From: CBDCVN01 sp965223585
Lineage (GTDB): Bacteria; Deinococcota; Deinococci; Deinococcales; Trueperaceae
Assembly: GCA_965223585.1 (NCBI GenBank)
Contig: CBDCWW010000014.1
Coordinates: 310,001-374,000 of the forward strand
Direction of reading: 5' to 3'
Length of the DNA stretch: 64,000 nt
Position numbers and translations under genes: made by a program. Below, one piece after another: positions 33,899 through 43,932 of the stretch (within the stretch, counting starts at the first letter, position 1; each line of letters begins with the position of its first letter). Under the pieces are notes generated by a model that was not told the DNA's origin, did not search any database, and saw only the letters and a list, made by a program, of their open reading frames with translations.

Positions 33899-35209
33899 TT
33901 ATTTCATGTCTCTAAAAGGCAACCTCACAGGCATCTCTGTAACTTCCTCATGCTCTTTATGTTTGGCACTATCCAAACGCTTGCTATAAGTTTTTGATAA
34001 GGGTATAGCACTAACACCATGAGCAATAATGCTTAAAAATACTGTGATGACAACAACATTAACAATGCTATTTTGGCCAGCAACACTGCTTTCTTCTAAA
34101 AGTAGAAGCACGTAAAGTATGGAAGCAACACCTCTTGGACCAAACCAGCCTATAAATAAAACACTTCCAAAATTAAGGCCCAATCCTATAAGACTAAGGG
34201 CTACAGGTAAAATTCTAACAATGGTTAGGCTTAAAACCCCATAAATTAAAATAGTTGGGTTTAGGTGTTCTAAAGCAGGAACCAACATAATAGAACCAAA
34301 AAACATAAAGGTTAGCAAAGTTAAAAGCTGTCCTTCTGCCTCAGCAAATTCATATAGAGAATTGCAGATGTTTCTAGCAGTATTGCCCAAAGTCAAACCT
34401 GCACAAAAAGCTGCTATAAAACCATTACCGCCTACAAGCTCAGCAGCACTAAATGCTAGCAGTGCTAACCCTAGTCCAGATAACCGTATAAAAGCTGAAC
34501 TAATATAATGATTACGCTCTGCCCAAGTAATTAGCTTACCCCCTAGATAAGCAACCGCCACACCTACTATAGGTCCCAAAACCAACTGAAAGCTAGCAAA
34601 CTGTAGCCAAAAACCCACTTGCCCTTCCTCGGGCATACCTGCTAAAAAGATACACAGTAGTAAAAGTGGTAGTGCAAGACCATCATTTAAACCGCTTTCA
34701 ACGTTTAGTGCTTGCCTAATACGTATTGGCACTATGGGTAAACTAACTACCGCTTGACCTAATGCTGCATCAGTAGGGGCAAGAATAACTGCTAAAATAG
34801 CTGCTTCCCAAAAACTAAACCCAAAGGGCATTAATAGCGCTAGTAAAGTTCCCAAGATTGCAGTTAGGGGTAAACCTATAGCCAGTAAACGTATGGGGAT
34901 TATATGCTCTTTACGTAGTAGCTTTATGCTTATTCTCGAGGCGTCGCTAAAAAGTAAAAGAATGAGGGTAAGTTCAGCTACAAAGTGGAAGATTTCAAGG
35001 GCTAGATGGGCATCAATTAAAGCCAAGCCTCTTTCACTTAAAAGTAAGCCAAAAGCAGTAAAAGCCATTGGGGCACTAATAATTGTGTGCTGCAGACGTT
35101 GTGAAACAAGGCCATAGCCTAAAATAAAGGCAGCAATAATACTAAGAGTTATAAGTTCCATAGGTGATAGTACTCTAGAAGTTTTTCTAGATATGCTAAA
35201 TGGTAGCAT
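33899..35209 (-). CDS. Na+/H+ (monovalent cation:proton) antiporter, CPA1/NhaP-like
   Basis: 436 residues with about 12-13 transmembrane segments across almost the full length. LAPTDAALGQAVVSLPIVPIR (about residues 147-167) is the CPA1 signature region with its conserved Asp, NVESGLNDGLALPLLLL carries the ND motif of the ion site, and GWFGPRGVASILYVLL is the third family motif. These antiporters swap Na+ or K+ for protons across the inner membrane. The short C-terminal tail is charged. The gene stands alone. Confidence 0.92.
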   Translation of the reverse strand: MLPFSISRKTSRVLSPMELITLSIIAAFILGYGLVSQRLQHTIISAPMAFTAFGLLLSERGLALIDAHLALEIFHFVAELTLILLLFSDASRISIKLLRKEHIIPIRLLAIGLPLTAILGTLLALLMPFGFSFWEAAILAVILAPTDAALGQAVVSLPIVPIRIRQALNVESGLNDGLALPLLLLCIFLAGMPEEGQVGFWLQFASFQLVLGPIVGVAVAYLGGKLITWAERNHYISSAFIRLSGLGLALLAFSAAELVGGNGFIAAFCAGLTLGNTARNICNSLYEFAEAEGQLLTLLTFMFFGSIMLVPALEHLNPTILIYGVLSLTIVRILPVALSLIGLGLNFGSVLFIGWFGPRGVASILYVLLLLEESSVAGQNSIVNVVVITVFLSIIAHGVSAIPLSKTYSKRLDSAKHKEHEEVTEMPVRLPFRDMK

Positions 35210-35316
35210 TAAATTTTTAAAAGTGTCTTAATGGGATTAAAAATACGGCTGGATATTAAATATCCAGCCAAGTATTTATCTTATTAGTCTACCTCTTAAC
35301 CTTGCTTTGTTATAGA

Positions 35317-37959
35317 TTAATAGTAGTCTATATGTAAAAGCGGTGCGCCACTAGAGTCGCCATCAAAGGATTCAGCTGTACGCTCACCAGTTCCAGAAAT
35401 AATTAATACTAAGGCATTACCGCTTGTCCAACCGGGTCGATTTACAATTTCTTGTATAACAGAAGAAAGGTTAGGAGTTTTCTGGGCACTGCCCACTTCA
35501 CCTTTGCTATTCCAATCTGGTGGTGACCAAGTGACCAAGGCTGTGCTAGTAGGTCTAGATGAAATATTAAAGCTGGTTGATTTAAACTCTGCAGCATTAT
35601 CAGTAGTTTGTGCGCGAATCATGAGGCTAGTATTTCCAGAGTTTATTTCATCAGTTTTAAACTGAACATAGGCATTACTAATTGTGACTCCTTGTGGAAT
35701 AGCTAGTTCAGCAAAACGTAAGCCTACAATCTGATCGCCACCAGCGTCAAAGACTAGCTCTAAATCACTGCTCGAGCGACTCACACTACCCGATACTCGT
35801 TCTTCAGCATCGTCATTACTATTTGCGATTCGACGCTCAATCATAGTGCTGACGACTACTCCTATAATAGTGGATTGGTCATTACCACCATTACTATCAG
35901 TTGCTGTGAGGGTAGCATTATAACTACCTGTGCTTGTATAGCTATGGGACTGACTATTAGTTGCCAAGCAGTCAGTGATGTTATAATCAGGCGCACCGTC
36001 ACCATCTGCATCTAAACTACAACTTACAGGATCACCATCTATATCAGATATTGACCAAGAAAAAGTTACTGTTTGATTGAGTAAAACAGGGTTGGGATCA
36101 ACTGTGAAGCTATCTATAGTTGGAAGATTATTTGTCCCCCCTGTTTGATAAGATACATGCAGCAAGGGTGCACCGGCTGCATCACCTTCATAAGATTCTG
36201 CAGTGCGCTCGCCTGTTCCAGTAATAATTAATGCTAGGGCATTACCACTTGTCCAGCCGGGTCGATTGATAACTTCTTGAATGACTGAGCTAAGGTCAGG
36301 AGTTTTTTGGGCAGCACCTGCTACACCTTTTATGTTCCAACTTGGTGGTGACCAAGTGACTGATGATGTTGTTGTAGGCCTAGATGAAATATTCAAGCTT
36401 TTTGATTTAAATTCAGAGGCGTTATCGGTGGCTTCTGCATGAATTACAAGGTTAGTATTTTCAGAATTTATTTCATCAGCTTTGAATTGAACATAAGCAT
36501 CAGTAATAGTAGCTCCTGCAGGGATATTTGCTCCTGCAAAACGTAAGCCCACAGTTTGATTGCCTCCAGCATCAAAGACTAGTTCCAAGTCACTGCTAGA
36601 ACGACTCACACTACCTGAGATCCGCTCTTCGGCATCATCGCTACCATTTGAAATTCTTACCTCAATTGTCTCTTCCCCAGTTGGAAGCGGAGGTAATTCG
36701 AAAACATAAGCAGAGCCTGAGCCTGAACCTTTATCATCATCTTTGTAGGCACTAACCAAAGCAGTATTACTACTAATTGCCACCGATAAGCCAAACATGT
36801 CGCCTTGTTCACCATCACTAGCTGTGAGTTTAGCTTGCTCTGTCCATATATTGCTAGCTCGAGTAAAAGAATACGCAGCACGTGCACTGGAATTATTACT
36901 TTCATTAGCAGCTCCCACCAATGCAAAGTCACCACTGATTGATACTGAAGTACCAAACATGTCATTATCCTGAGCATCACTGGCTATAAGTTTAGCTTCT
37001 TGTGTCCAGTTACCATTTGAGCGTGTATAAACATAGGCAGAACCAGCAGAGCCTACGTTTGGCACAAAGTTTTCTTTTGCACCAATGAGGGCAGTATCAT
37101 TACTAATTGCCACTGACCAACCAAACCTGTCACCTGATGAGGCATCAGTGGGAATAATTTTAGCTTGCTCTGTCCAAATATTGCCAGAACGAGTGAAAGT
37201 ATAAGCAGCACCAGTCACAGCACCACTAGAAGGAAAGTCAAGAATGGCTCCAATAATAACACTATCACCATCAATTGCTACTGACCAACCAAATTGCTTT
37301 TCTTCTCCCGGGTCACTACCTATAAGTTTAGTTTGCTCATTCCAGTTACTGCCAGAACGAGTAAAGATATAGGCAGAACCACTAAAAGGCCCAGCATGAA
37401 AGTCAGAACTAGCTCCAACGATAGCAGTGTCGCCACTAATCGCTACATCATTGCCAAATCCAGTATTTCCATTACCATCACTAGCAGTAAGTTTGTCCTG
37501 CTCTATCCAAGTACTGCCAGAGCGGGTAAAGATATAAGCTGCGCCAGCATCAGTACCTTTATCATCATCACTTGGAGCACTTATGATCACAGTGTCACCA
37601 TCTATAGAAACAGAAGAACCAAATCTATCACCAGCCTCACCATCACTAGTAGTAAGTTTGGCTTGTTCTATCCAAGTATTACCAGAGCGGACAAAGATGT
37701 AGGCTGCACCAGCATTAGTGCCTTTATCATCCTCTAAAAAAGCTCCAACAATAGCTGTATCACCACTAATTGCCACAGATGAACCAAACAGATCGTTCTG
37801 CTCACCATCACTGGCAGTAAGTTTTTGCTCTGGTATTTGGGTATTAGACAAGTTAGTTTTAGGTTTTGGAGTTATTTGGGGCCGAGTTTGACTGCAAGCA
37901 AGCAGTGATAATAGCAATAATAAACTTATAAAATGAATCCTCTTATAGGAAAACACCAT
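35317..37959 (-). CDS. FG-GAP beta-propeller lipoprotein with PKD domain flanked by a duplicated domain
   Basis: 880 residues. The N terminus is a lipoprotein signal with lipobox LLAC (Cys about residue 22). Seven repeats of about 55 residues follow (FGSSVAISGDTAIVGA...AAYIFTRSG..W.EQAKL), enough for a complete seven-bladed propeller of the integrin-alpha type. Next comes a domain of about 170 residues (AEERISGSVSRSSSDLELVF...NRPGWTSGNALALIITGTGERTAES), a PKD domain (TIDSFTVDPNPVLLNQTVTFSW), and a second, closely similar copy of the first domain at the C terminus. It is probably displayed on the cell surface, perhaps for adhesion or polysaccharide binding. The repeats are visible in the DNA at 35330-35830 and 36170-36660. 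Confidence 0.88.
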   Translation of the reverse strand: MVFSYKRIHFISLLLLLSLLACSQTRPQITPKPKTNLSNTQIPEQKLTASDGEQNDLFGSSVAISGDTAIVGAFLEDDKGTNAGAAYIFVRSGNTWIEQAKLTTSDGEAGDRFGSSVSIDGDTVIISAPSDDDKGTDAGAAYIFTRSGSTWIEQDKLTASDGNGNTGFGNDVAISGDTAIVGASSDFHAGPFSGSAYIFTRSGSNWNEQTKLIGSDPGEEKQFGWSVAIDGDSVIIGAILDFPSSGAVTGAAYTFTRSGNIWTEQAKIIPTDASSGDRFGWSVAISNDTALIGAKENFVPNVGSAGSAYVYTRSNGNWTQEAKLIASDAQDNDMFGTSVSISGDFALVGAANESNNSSARAAYSFTRASNIWTEQAKLTASDGEQGDMFGLSVAISSNTALVSAYKDDDKGSGSGSAYVFELPPLPTGEETIEVRISNGSDDAEERISGSVSRSSSDLELVFDAGGNQTVGLRFAGANIPAGATITDAYVQFKADEINSENTNLVIHAEATDNASEFKSKSLNISSRPTTTSSVTWSPPSWNIKGVAGAAQKTPDLSSVIQEVINRPGWTSGNALALIITGTGERTAESYEGDAAGAPLLHVSYQTGGTNNLPTIDSFTVDPNPVLLNQTVTFSWSISDIDGDPVSCSLDADGDGAPDYNITDCLATNSQSHSYTSTGSYNATLTATDSNGGNDQSTIIGVVVSTMIERRIANSNDDAEERVSGSVSRSSSDLELVFDAGGDQIVGLRFAELAIPQGVTISNAYVQFKTDEINSGNTSLMIRAQTTDNAAEFKSTSFNISSRPTSTALVTWSPPDWNSKGEVGSAQKTPNLSSVIQEIVNRPGWTSGNALVLIISGTGERTAESFDGDSSGAPLLHIDYY

Positions 37960-38170
37960 AGAACCTCCATCTACATCAAGGCTTACTCAAATAAACAGTT
38001 CTTACTTCAAGATCTTGGAAAACTTTTGGATTTTTATAAATAAAAATAATAACTGTAAAGCAAACAACTACAACCCTTTAATTATATAATTAATGATAGA
38101 AACATAAACTCTTCGAAATTGAACTATATAGTTAAGCCTTCCAAATATATTTCTCATGTAAGCCCCCTGC

Positions 38171-39010
38171 TTATATGCCTTTTAAATAAGCCTCAACGTG
38201 TTCAACAAAAAGTTCTTTTAGGTGCTTAACCACTTTACCGGGTTTACCATCTCCTACCACAATATCATCTATAGTATTAACAGGCATTGCTCCTTTGGTA
38301 ACGCTAGTAATAAAGACTTCTTTAGCATCTGCTAACTCACTAAACAAAACTTCTCTTTCTTCAGCTTTAAAGTGCTGGCGAGCTAAATATAATATATGTT
38401 TGCGAGTAGTACCCTTAAGAATATTTTCGCTGGGAGTTACTACAGTATCATCATGCTTAACTAAAAAAATATTTGAGATTGCTGCTTCTAACAACTTACC
38501 ATTGTAATGATAAAGTACATCTTTTGCTCTTGCTTGCTGTATGGCCTTGCTTAAAGAAACTGCCATAATATAATTGTTGGTTTTGGCTTCTGGGAAATCC
38601 CTTTGATAAGAATAGCTAATTAACTTGACTCCCTTTTCGTAAGAATCAGGATGATGCTCAATGACAGGTGTGGCTATTATTAGTAAATTTGGTTTGGTAG
38701 GAGTAAAACCATCATCAGAGTAACCACCTGTTAGAAATAACTGCAAGCCCATCTCCTCTAAATTATTTTTAGCCACTAGTTGAATTATATGCGACCTTAA
38801 CTCTTCTCGGTTAAAGGGTAATTCTAAACCCAATATGCGAGCAGAGTTTTCAAAACGAGTTAGATGATCATCTAAAAAAAGTAGTTTACCTTTGAAAACA
38901 CGCAGGTAGTCAAAAGCAGCGAAGCCCCGCCGCAAACCTAGGTCTGTAGGGTAGATTTTGGCCTCTTCTCGAGGAATAATATTGCCATTTATACTGTAAA
39001 AGTTACTCAT
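38171..39010 (-). CDS. PLP-dependent aminotransferase class IV (branched-chain or D-amino-acid type)
   Basis: 279 residues, the usual length for a fold-type IV enzyme. MAVSLSKAIQQARAKDVLYH holds the region of the PLP-binding lysine, and LLEAAISNIFLV has the Glu that binds the pyridine nitrogen. GTTRKHILYLAR and FITSVTKGAMPV are further family motifs. IlvE, D-alanine transaminase and aminodeoxychorismate lyase all share this fold and cannot be separated here. It diverges from ddl, and D-Ala transaminase would suit that neighbour, but this is only a suggestion. Confidence 0.85.
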   Translation of the reverse strand: MSNFYSINGNIIPREEAKIYPTDLGLRRGFAAFDYLRVFKGKLLFLDDHLTRFENSARILGLELPFNREELRSHIIQLVAKNNLEEMGLQLFLTGGYSDDGFTPTKPNLLIIATPVIEHHPDSYEKGVKLISYSYQRDFPEAKTNNYIMAVSLSKAIQQARAKDVLYHYNGKLLEAAISNIFLVKHDDTVVTPSENILKGTTRKHILYLARQHFKAEEREVLFSELADAKEVFITSVTKGAMPVNTIDDIVVGDGKPGKVVKHLKELFVEHVEAYLKGI

Positions 39011-39128
39011 TAAATTATATCTCCGTGACTTTATTTATAACACTAAACATTCTTCCATTTTAGTCTACTGATTTGTATGTATTTTGATATTTTTAGGTAG
39101 GATCTTTCATAACTTATTAGGAGAACAG

Positions 39129-39182
39129 ATGAACTATTTCCATACCATAGTTAATAAATTGACTTCCCAAGATAATGTCTAA
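39129..39182 (+). CDS. Possible 17-residue leader peptide overlapping the ddl start
   Basis: ATG 39129 follows AGGAG at a good distance and opens a 17-codon frame (MNYFHTIVNKLTSQDNV). Its stop codon lies 8 bases inside ddl in another frame. The ddl start itself has no ribosome site, so translation of ddl may depend on that of the leader. Whether the peptide has a function is unknown. Confidence 0.4.
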   Translation: MNYFHTIVNKLTSQDNV

Positions 39183-40188
39183 GCCTCGAGCGTTATTACT
39201 ATGCGGAGGCAAATCTGGTGAACACGAGGTAAGCTTAAGCTCCGCCCGTTCAGTATTAGCAGCAGCTGGCGAAAGCTTTGAGATTACTCCATTAGTAATA
39301 ACTACTTCAGGAGGATTTCTGTCTTTAGAAGAATCTCAAAAAGCTCTAGCTGATACTTCCACATCACCTATAGCTGAAGTAAAAGATCTAAGCAAACTCC
39401 CTACAGCTTCTTTTGACGTGGTTTTCCCATTGTTACACGGTCCCTATGGTGAGGATGGAGCCGTGCAAGGTTTACTAAAGCTCTTAAACATACCTTTTGT
39501 AGGTTCAGATGTGCTAGCTAGTGCTGTGGGTATGGATAAACTAATGATGAAGGCAGTATTTAAGGCTCAAAACTTACCGCAAGTACCTTACCAAGGAGTA
39601 AAACGGGATCTCTGGGAACGTGAACCTGAAAAGGTGCTTGATGACTTAGTTGAGCTTGGGTTTCCTGTATTTGTAAAACCTGCTAACTTGGGCTCGAGTG
39701 TAGGTATAAGCAAAGCCAAGAATAAAGATGGGTTAATCCTTGCCTTACAAGAAGCTGCCAAGCATGACCGCCGTATTATTGTAGAAAAAGGAATAAAAGC
39801 TAGGGAGCTTGAAGTAGCCATCTTAGGTAATGATAATCCTCAAGCTAGTGTGGTAGGCGAAATTAGTTTTAGCAGTGATTTTTATGATTATGAAACTAAA
39901 TACACAAACGGACAAGCTAAACTAATAATTCCTGCTAATCTTCCTAAAGAACTTTCTGATAAGTGCCGTAGCATAGCCATAGCAGCTTTTGAAGCTATTG
40001 ATGGAGCAGGTTTAGCAAGAGTAGATTTCTTTTATGAGGAAAGTGCTGATAAATTATATCTAAATGAAATTAATACTATGCCCGGCTTTACTACTACTAG
40101 CATGTATCCTAAGCTTTGGGAAGCATCAGGATTGCCTTATAATGCTTTAGTTGAAAGGTTGATAGAGCTTGCGCTCACAAAAAGGTAA
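39175..40188 (+). CDS. ddl: D-alanine--D-alanine ligase
   Basis: 337 residues. CGGKSGEHEVSLSSARSV begins the protein, HGPYGEDGAVQGLL (about 102-115) and FVKPANLGSSVGISKA follow, and the ATP-grasp end shows ARVDFFYEE and LNEINTMPGFTTTSMYP with the metal ligands. The EHEVS, GEDG and GSSVG motifs are those of Ddl. It joins two D-alanines for peptidoglycan. The motif of the omega loop (YDYETKYTNG) has the Tyr-x-x-Lys form typical of D-Ala-D-Ala rather than D-Ala-D-Lac enzymes. The start lacks a ribosome site of its own and overlaps a short upstream frame. Confidence 0.95.
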   Translation: MSKPRALLLCGGKSGEHEVSLSSARSVLAAAGESFEITPLVITTSGGFLSLEESQKALADTSTSPIAEVKDLSKLPTASFDVVFPLLHGPYGEDGAVQGLLKLLNIPFVGSDVLASAVGMDKLMMKAVFKAQNLPQVPYQGVKRDLWEREPEKVLDDLVELGFPVFVKPANLGSSVGISKAKNKDGLILALQEAAKHDRRIIVEKGIKARELEVAILGNDNPQASVVGEISFSSDFYDYETKYTNGQAKLIIPANLPKELSDKCRSIAIAAFEAIDGAGLARVDFFYEESADKLYLNEINTMPGFTTTSMYPKLWEASGLPYNALVERLIELALTKR

Positions 40189-40195
40189 AAGTTTG

Positions 40196-41209
40196 TTATT
40201 GATAAAAGGCTTCTAGTTCTGTTTCTATAGCAGGCTGAAAAAAGCCCATTTCTTGCATCCATTCATCATTATAGGCATGTGAAAGATAATACTGACCACC
40301 ATCACAAATCAGCACAACTATAATTTTGTTTCTGTTGGTACTCTCTCCCTGCTGTTGAACAATCTTCATTGTTTGGTACAAAACTGCTCCAGCAGAATCA
40401 CCCAAGAAAAGCCCATACCTGCTGGCCATAAAACGTACAGTATGAAACGTGGCACTATCAGGTACTTGAAAGTCCTTATCAATTATTGAGTAGTCAATAT
40501 TTTTTGGTATTTTTGCTCCTGTTGGAAATCCCGGCCCTGATTGGTAATATACTTTTCCTGCTTTACCAAAACTTATAGAGCCTTCAGGTTCAACTGCATA
40601 GACTTGAGTGTTGGGATTATGATCTTTTAGCCTTTTAGCAACTCCACACAGTGAGCTTCCCGTCCCAACAGCTCCAATAAAAATATCTATTTCCCCTTTA
40701 GTATCTTGCAGTAGCTCTTCTCCTAAAGTGTGATAATAAAATTCAGGATTGACTGGGTTATCATACTGATCTAAACAAATGTAGTGCTCATTGGTTTGGC
40801 TAAGCTGTTTTGCAATACTTCGTCGAATATTAACACCTACCTGCCCTTTAGGCAAACTACTGGTATCGCAAAGATATAACTCTCCACCTAAAGCTTTAAT
40901 TTTATCAATCTTTTCACCAGTTGCATGTGCATCAACAACAGCCATAAATTTATAGCCACGTTCTGCAGCAAGCATTGCCAATGCAATCCCTGTATTCCCA
41001 GAGGTAGACTCAACAATAGTCATTCCTTTTTTTAATATCCCTTTTCTTTCAGCATGAAGGACTAAGCCCAATGCAGAGCGGTCTTTTACACTTCCTCCGG
41101 GATTGAAAGTTTCCATTTTCCCCAAAACAAGCCAGTTCCTATAGTAAACAGGAATTTTAAGCATTGGTGTATGGCCAATAAGATCACTTATTTGTTCATA
41201 ATAAGTCAT
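40196..41209 (-). CDS. Cysteine-synthase-like PLP enzyme (fold type II)
   Basis: 337 residues. NPGGSVKDRSAL holds the PLP lysine (about residue 43), STSGNTGIALAM the substrate loop, and GAVGTGSSLCGVA the phosphate cup. These motifs place it among CysK, cystathionine beta-synthase and SbnA-like enzymes. The asparagine loop reads TSGNTGI as in O-acetylserine sulfhydrylases. It diverges by about 155 bases from an aspartate-racemase gene now broken by an IS. SbnA relatives of specialised metabolism are often found beside such enzymes, so a role outside cysteine synthesis is possible. Confidence 0.85.
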   Translation of the reverse strand: MTYYEQISDLIGHTPMLKIPVYYRNWLVLGKMETFNPGGSVKDRSALGLVLHAERKGILKKGMTIVESTSGNTGIALAMLAAERGYKFMAVVDAHATGEKIDKIKALGGELYLCDTSSLPKGQVGVNIRRSIAKQLSQTNEHYICLDQYDNPVNPEFYYHTLGEELLQDTKGEIDIFIGAVGTGSSLCGVAKRLKDHNPNTQVYAVEPEGSISFGKAGKVYYQSGPGFPTGAKIPKNIDYSIIDKDFQVPDSATFHTVRFMASRYGLFLGDSAGAVLYQTMKIVQQQGESTNRNKIIVVLICDGGQYYLSHAYNDEWMQEMGFFQPAIETELEAFYQ

Positions 41210-41519
41210 GATCAGAAACTTTCTATTTCTAATTATATAGGATTTCTTCTGAGGTGGGGAAATAAGCTAGAATAGAATTTTATAGTGTAGGATAATAGGA
41301 TAAGTTGTAGAAAAGTGTATTTAAAGTAAACACCCTAAACTTAATACTATTAGTCAAAATATTATGAATACAAACAGTAAAAAGATTATTGGAGTAGTTG
41401 GAGGGGTAGGACCATATGCTGGGATTGATCTTGTCAAGAAAATCTTTGATCAAACAAAAGCAACATGCGATCCAATACCTATGACATTCTCAATCACAAA
41501 ACAGAAGCGCTTTATGGAA

Positions 41520-43150
41520 AGTTAAACTTATTTGAAAACTGAGGTATTAGGAGCCCAGTTCTATAAAAAGGCAACTCCAAAACAATTCACTTTGCTATTT
41601 ATGAATCATGAATAGCTCCCAAATTGGGAACATTGTTCAGGAGTTGTCGAATTAAAATAGGATCAAGGTTTCTGGGAAATAGTTTTAATATTTCAAGTAC
41701 GTACCTGAACGACCTAAAGTGTGCTTTAAGATCCAAAACACTCCAATTAGGATGCTGAGACCTTAGTTTTTTTAACAGCACTTTTGAGAATAGCACCATA
41801 AACATTGCTAGGTTTGCTGCATTGTTTATCTGCTGTTCCTTTATGTTCATAAAATCTTCTAATCCCCAATATTGCTTAGCGTCTCTGAAGGTAAATTCTA
41901 TTTGGAAACGTAAACTGTAGTAGTCTATTAATTTTTCGTATGATATGTTCAGATCACTGCTGAATAAGATTACATGCTTACTTTCTCCTGTTACTATACT
42001 GGTTTTAACTATTACTACTACATTCAAAGACTGTCCAAATTCCTTGTGTAACATTGTCATTTGATAGATATCTGTACGAATCTTCTTTTTTAGATCTACT
42101 GTGCTACTCTCAAGATATTCCTTAGGTATCTTCTTGTAATCTATCTTTTCTCCATATTTGCGTTTCCTTCCTCGTTTATTTTGCTTCCCTTCATAGAGAA
42201 AGTACAATGCTGAGTCAACTCTTAATTTGCTAATTAAGAACAGTCCACACATTCTTGCCATTTGTAAGCTGTTGTTATCGCCAAAGGCCCCATCTAGTAA
42301 TAAATACTGAATACCCATTCTTAGTAAGAATATGTTCAGAACTAGCATTATCATCGTTTTTATAAATACTAGATGTACTGGTAGTTTCACATTGACTTTG
42401 TCTTTATTTTTGCTACCTTTTGGACGTCCTGCCTTCTTTTTATTTTTCTGCTTTTGTTGTTTATGATTATTGCTTTTGCTCTTTTTTGCCTTACCCTTAC
42501 TGTTATCTTGTGATTTATCTTGTGTTTCTCTTTTAGCTTCTTCCTGCCCCGTATTGTTCTTGTCTTGAGACTCCTTTTGCTCTGGTTCATTGCCTTCTTC
42601 TTGATCAGTACGTACAATTTGCTTATTAAGTATTGGGTAAGCAGTGCGGTCTTTAACACTAACCAGTGATAAACTAAAGAAGCAAATACTCCTCACTACA
42701 CGATTAAAAAGAGAACTGAAGAATCTATCAATTCCAAAAGTCTCTTTACCTGATTTAGTAATTACTACTTCATCACCTGCTAGTAAGTAGGTATCATCAG
42801 GGTCATAAACATGGTTACGAAATAAGTACCAGTTGAGGTATAGCCAGCAAATATTGGTGCTAAAGAAACGTTGTACCGTACGATAACTACCACTAAGACC
42901 AAAAGTCCATCGAGAGATACCAAGCATCGTGACACGACCAGTCATAGATAGCATTGCTAAAACAATTGTTGTTAGCTGATTTAGGGTTGTTTTATCAAGA
43001 GCTGGGCTAAGGCATTGTAAAATATATTGTATTTCTTGCATGGGTACTATACTTTATGTATGGTGCCCTCGTTTCAACTATTTAGCAATTGTGTCGTACT
43101 GAATCAGTTTTTTGAAATGTGTTAGCGTGAGTTGGTAATATGACTCACTT
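41520..43150 (-). mobile_element. IS4-type insertion element inside the racemase gene
   Basis: One transposase gene on the minus strand separates the two racemase fragments. I could not fix the ends: no convincing terminal repeats or target duplication were found (GCGATC occurs at both junction areas, at about 41466 and 43165, and may be a trace of one). The element contains no CTCGAG. Confidence 0.65.
41599..43041 (-). CDS. IS4-family DDE transposase
   Basis: 480 residues. LLAGDEVVITKSG (first Asp, about 89), LLLDGAFGDNN (second Asp, about 249) and YYSLRFQIEFTFRDAKQ carry the catalytic triad; the last has the Y-(2)-R-(3)-E-(6)-K spacing that marks the IS4 group. Between the first two motifs lies a stretch of about 70 residues made almost only of Lys, Gln, Asn, Ser and Glu (about 145-215), an unusual low-complexity insert. 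The gene is complete and lies antisense to the racemase it interrupts. Confidence 0.88.
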   Translation of the reverse strand: MQEIQYILQCLSPALDKTTLNQLTTIVLAMLSMTGRVTMLGISRWTFGLSGSYRTVQRFFSTNICWLYLNWYLFRNHVYDPDDTYLLAGDEVVITKSGKETFGIDRFFSSLFNRVVRSICFFSLSLVSVKDRTAYPILNKQIVRTDQEEGNEPEQKESQDKNNTGQEEAKRETQDKSQDNSKGKAKKSKSNNHKQQKQKNKKKAGRPKGSKNKDKVNVKLPVHLVFIKTMIMLVLNIFLLRMGIQYLLLDGAFGDNNSLQMARMCGLFLISKLRVDSALYFLYEGKQNKRGRKRKYGEKIDYKKIPKEYLESSTVDLKKKIRTDIYQMTMLHKEFGQSLNVVVIVKTSIVTGESKHVILFSSDLNISYEKLIDYYSLRFQIEFTFRDAKQYWGLEDFMNIKEQQINNAANLAMFMVLFSKVLLKKLRSQHPNWSVLDLKAHFRSFRYVLEILKLFPRNLDPILIRQLLNNVPNLGAIHDS

Positions 43151-43932
43151 TGGCGTGGGTATTAGCGATCAAGACCATTTACCTATAGCTATGCTGTCTA
43201 TGCCTCATTCAATAGAAGATCGAACTAAATTTCTTTTAGGGAAACTTGATGTAAATCCTGCCATAGCCATATTAAAAATCATTAGCAACTTACATGAAAA
43301 TGGAGCATCAATAATTGGTATACCCTGCAACACTGCTCATGCAGAATCAATATTCAGCGAAATTGTCAATAGAATACCAAAAGAAATAAAGCTGCTTCAT
43401 ATGATAAATGAGGTAGCCAAATATATTAAGGAGCACTACCCATCCGCAGTTAATGTGGGCATCTTATCCACAACTGGAACACTGTTCTCAAATGTTTATC
43501 CAAATTGTTTGTCTCAGCTTGGCTTAGTTGGAATTCAAGTTTCAAAAGAAATCCAAGAACTCCATATTCATCCTGCTATTTACAACACAACTTATGGGAT
43601 AAAAGCGCAGTCAAACCCTGTTACAATACAAGCAAAGAAAGGTTTACATATAGGAATAGAATATTTACTTGAGCAAAGAGTAGATGCAATTATTTTAGGA
43701 TGTACAGAAATCCCGCTTGCGCTAACAGACAAAGAAATCAATAGTATACCTTTGATTGATACAACTAAGGTTCTTGCTCGAGCATTAATTTTAGAGTCTT
43801 CACCTGAAGATTTACTAGAATAGTGTTCTCGTGTTTTGTGTTTTATACATTGTTTGCAAAACCAGTACTATATCTAATAAAGCTTGCTGGTAGCTCAGTA
43901 AAGTATTTTAACTTTTAAGTGTACCTCTCTGC

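Larger units (their letters stand above)
41364..43823 (+). pseudogene. Aspartate/glutamate racemase-family gene split by an IS4-type element
   Basis: The 5' fragment (41364-41525) reads KKIIGVVGGVGPYAGIDLVKKIFDQTKATCD and then leaves the family pattern. The 3' fragment (from about 43166 to the stop at 43823) resumes with DQDHLPIAML, holds one catalytic cysteine in IGIPCNTAHAES, the second in IILGCTEIPLAL, and ends normally. Only the transposase region between them breaks the gene. The fragment from ATG 43140 could be translated but lacks the N-terminal substrate loop. Racemases of this family convert L- to D-aspartate or similar acids without a cofactor. Confidence 0.82.

Noticed and set aside
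36657..36980. Minus-strand frame of 107 codons inside the FG-GAP gene
   Set aside because: A shifted frame of the real gene with biased composition and no ribosome site.
42387..42659. Lys-rich frame of 90 codons inside the IS4-type transposase gene
   Set aside because: It is a shifted reading of the transposase's low-complexity insert.
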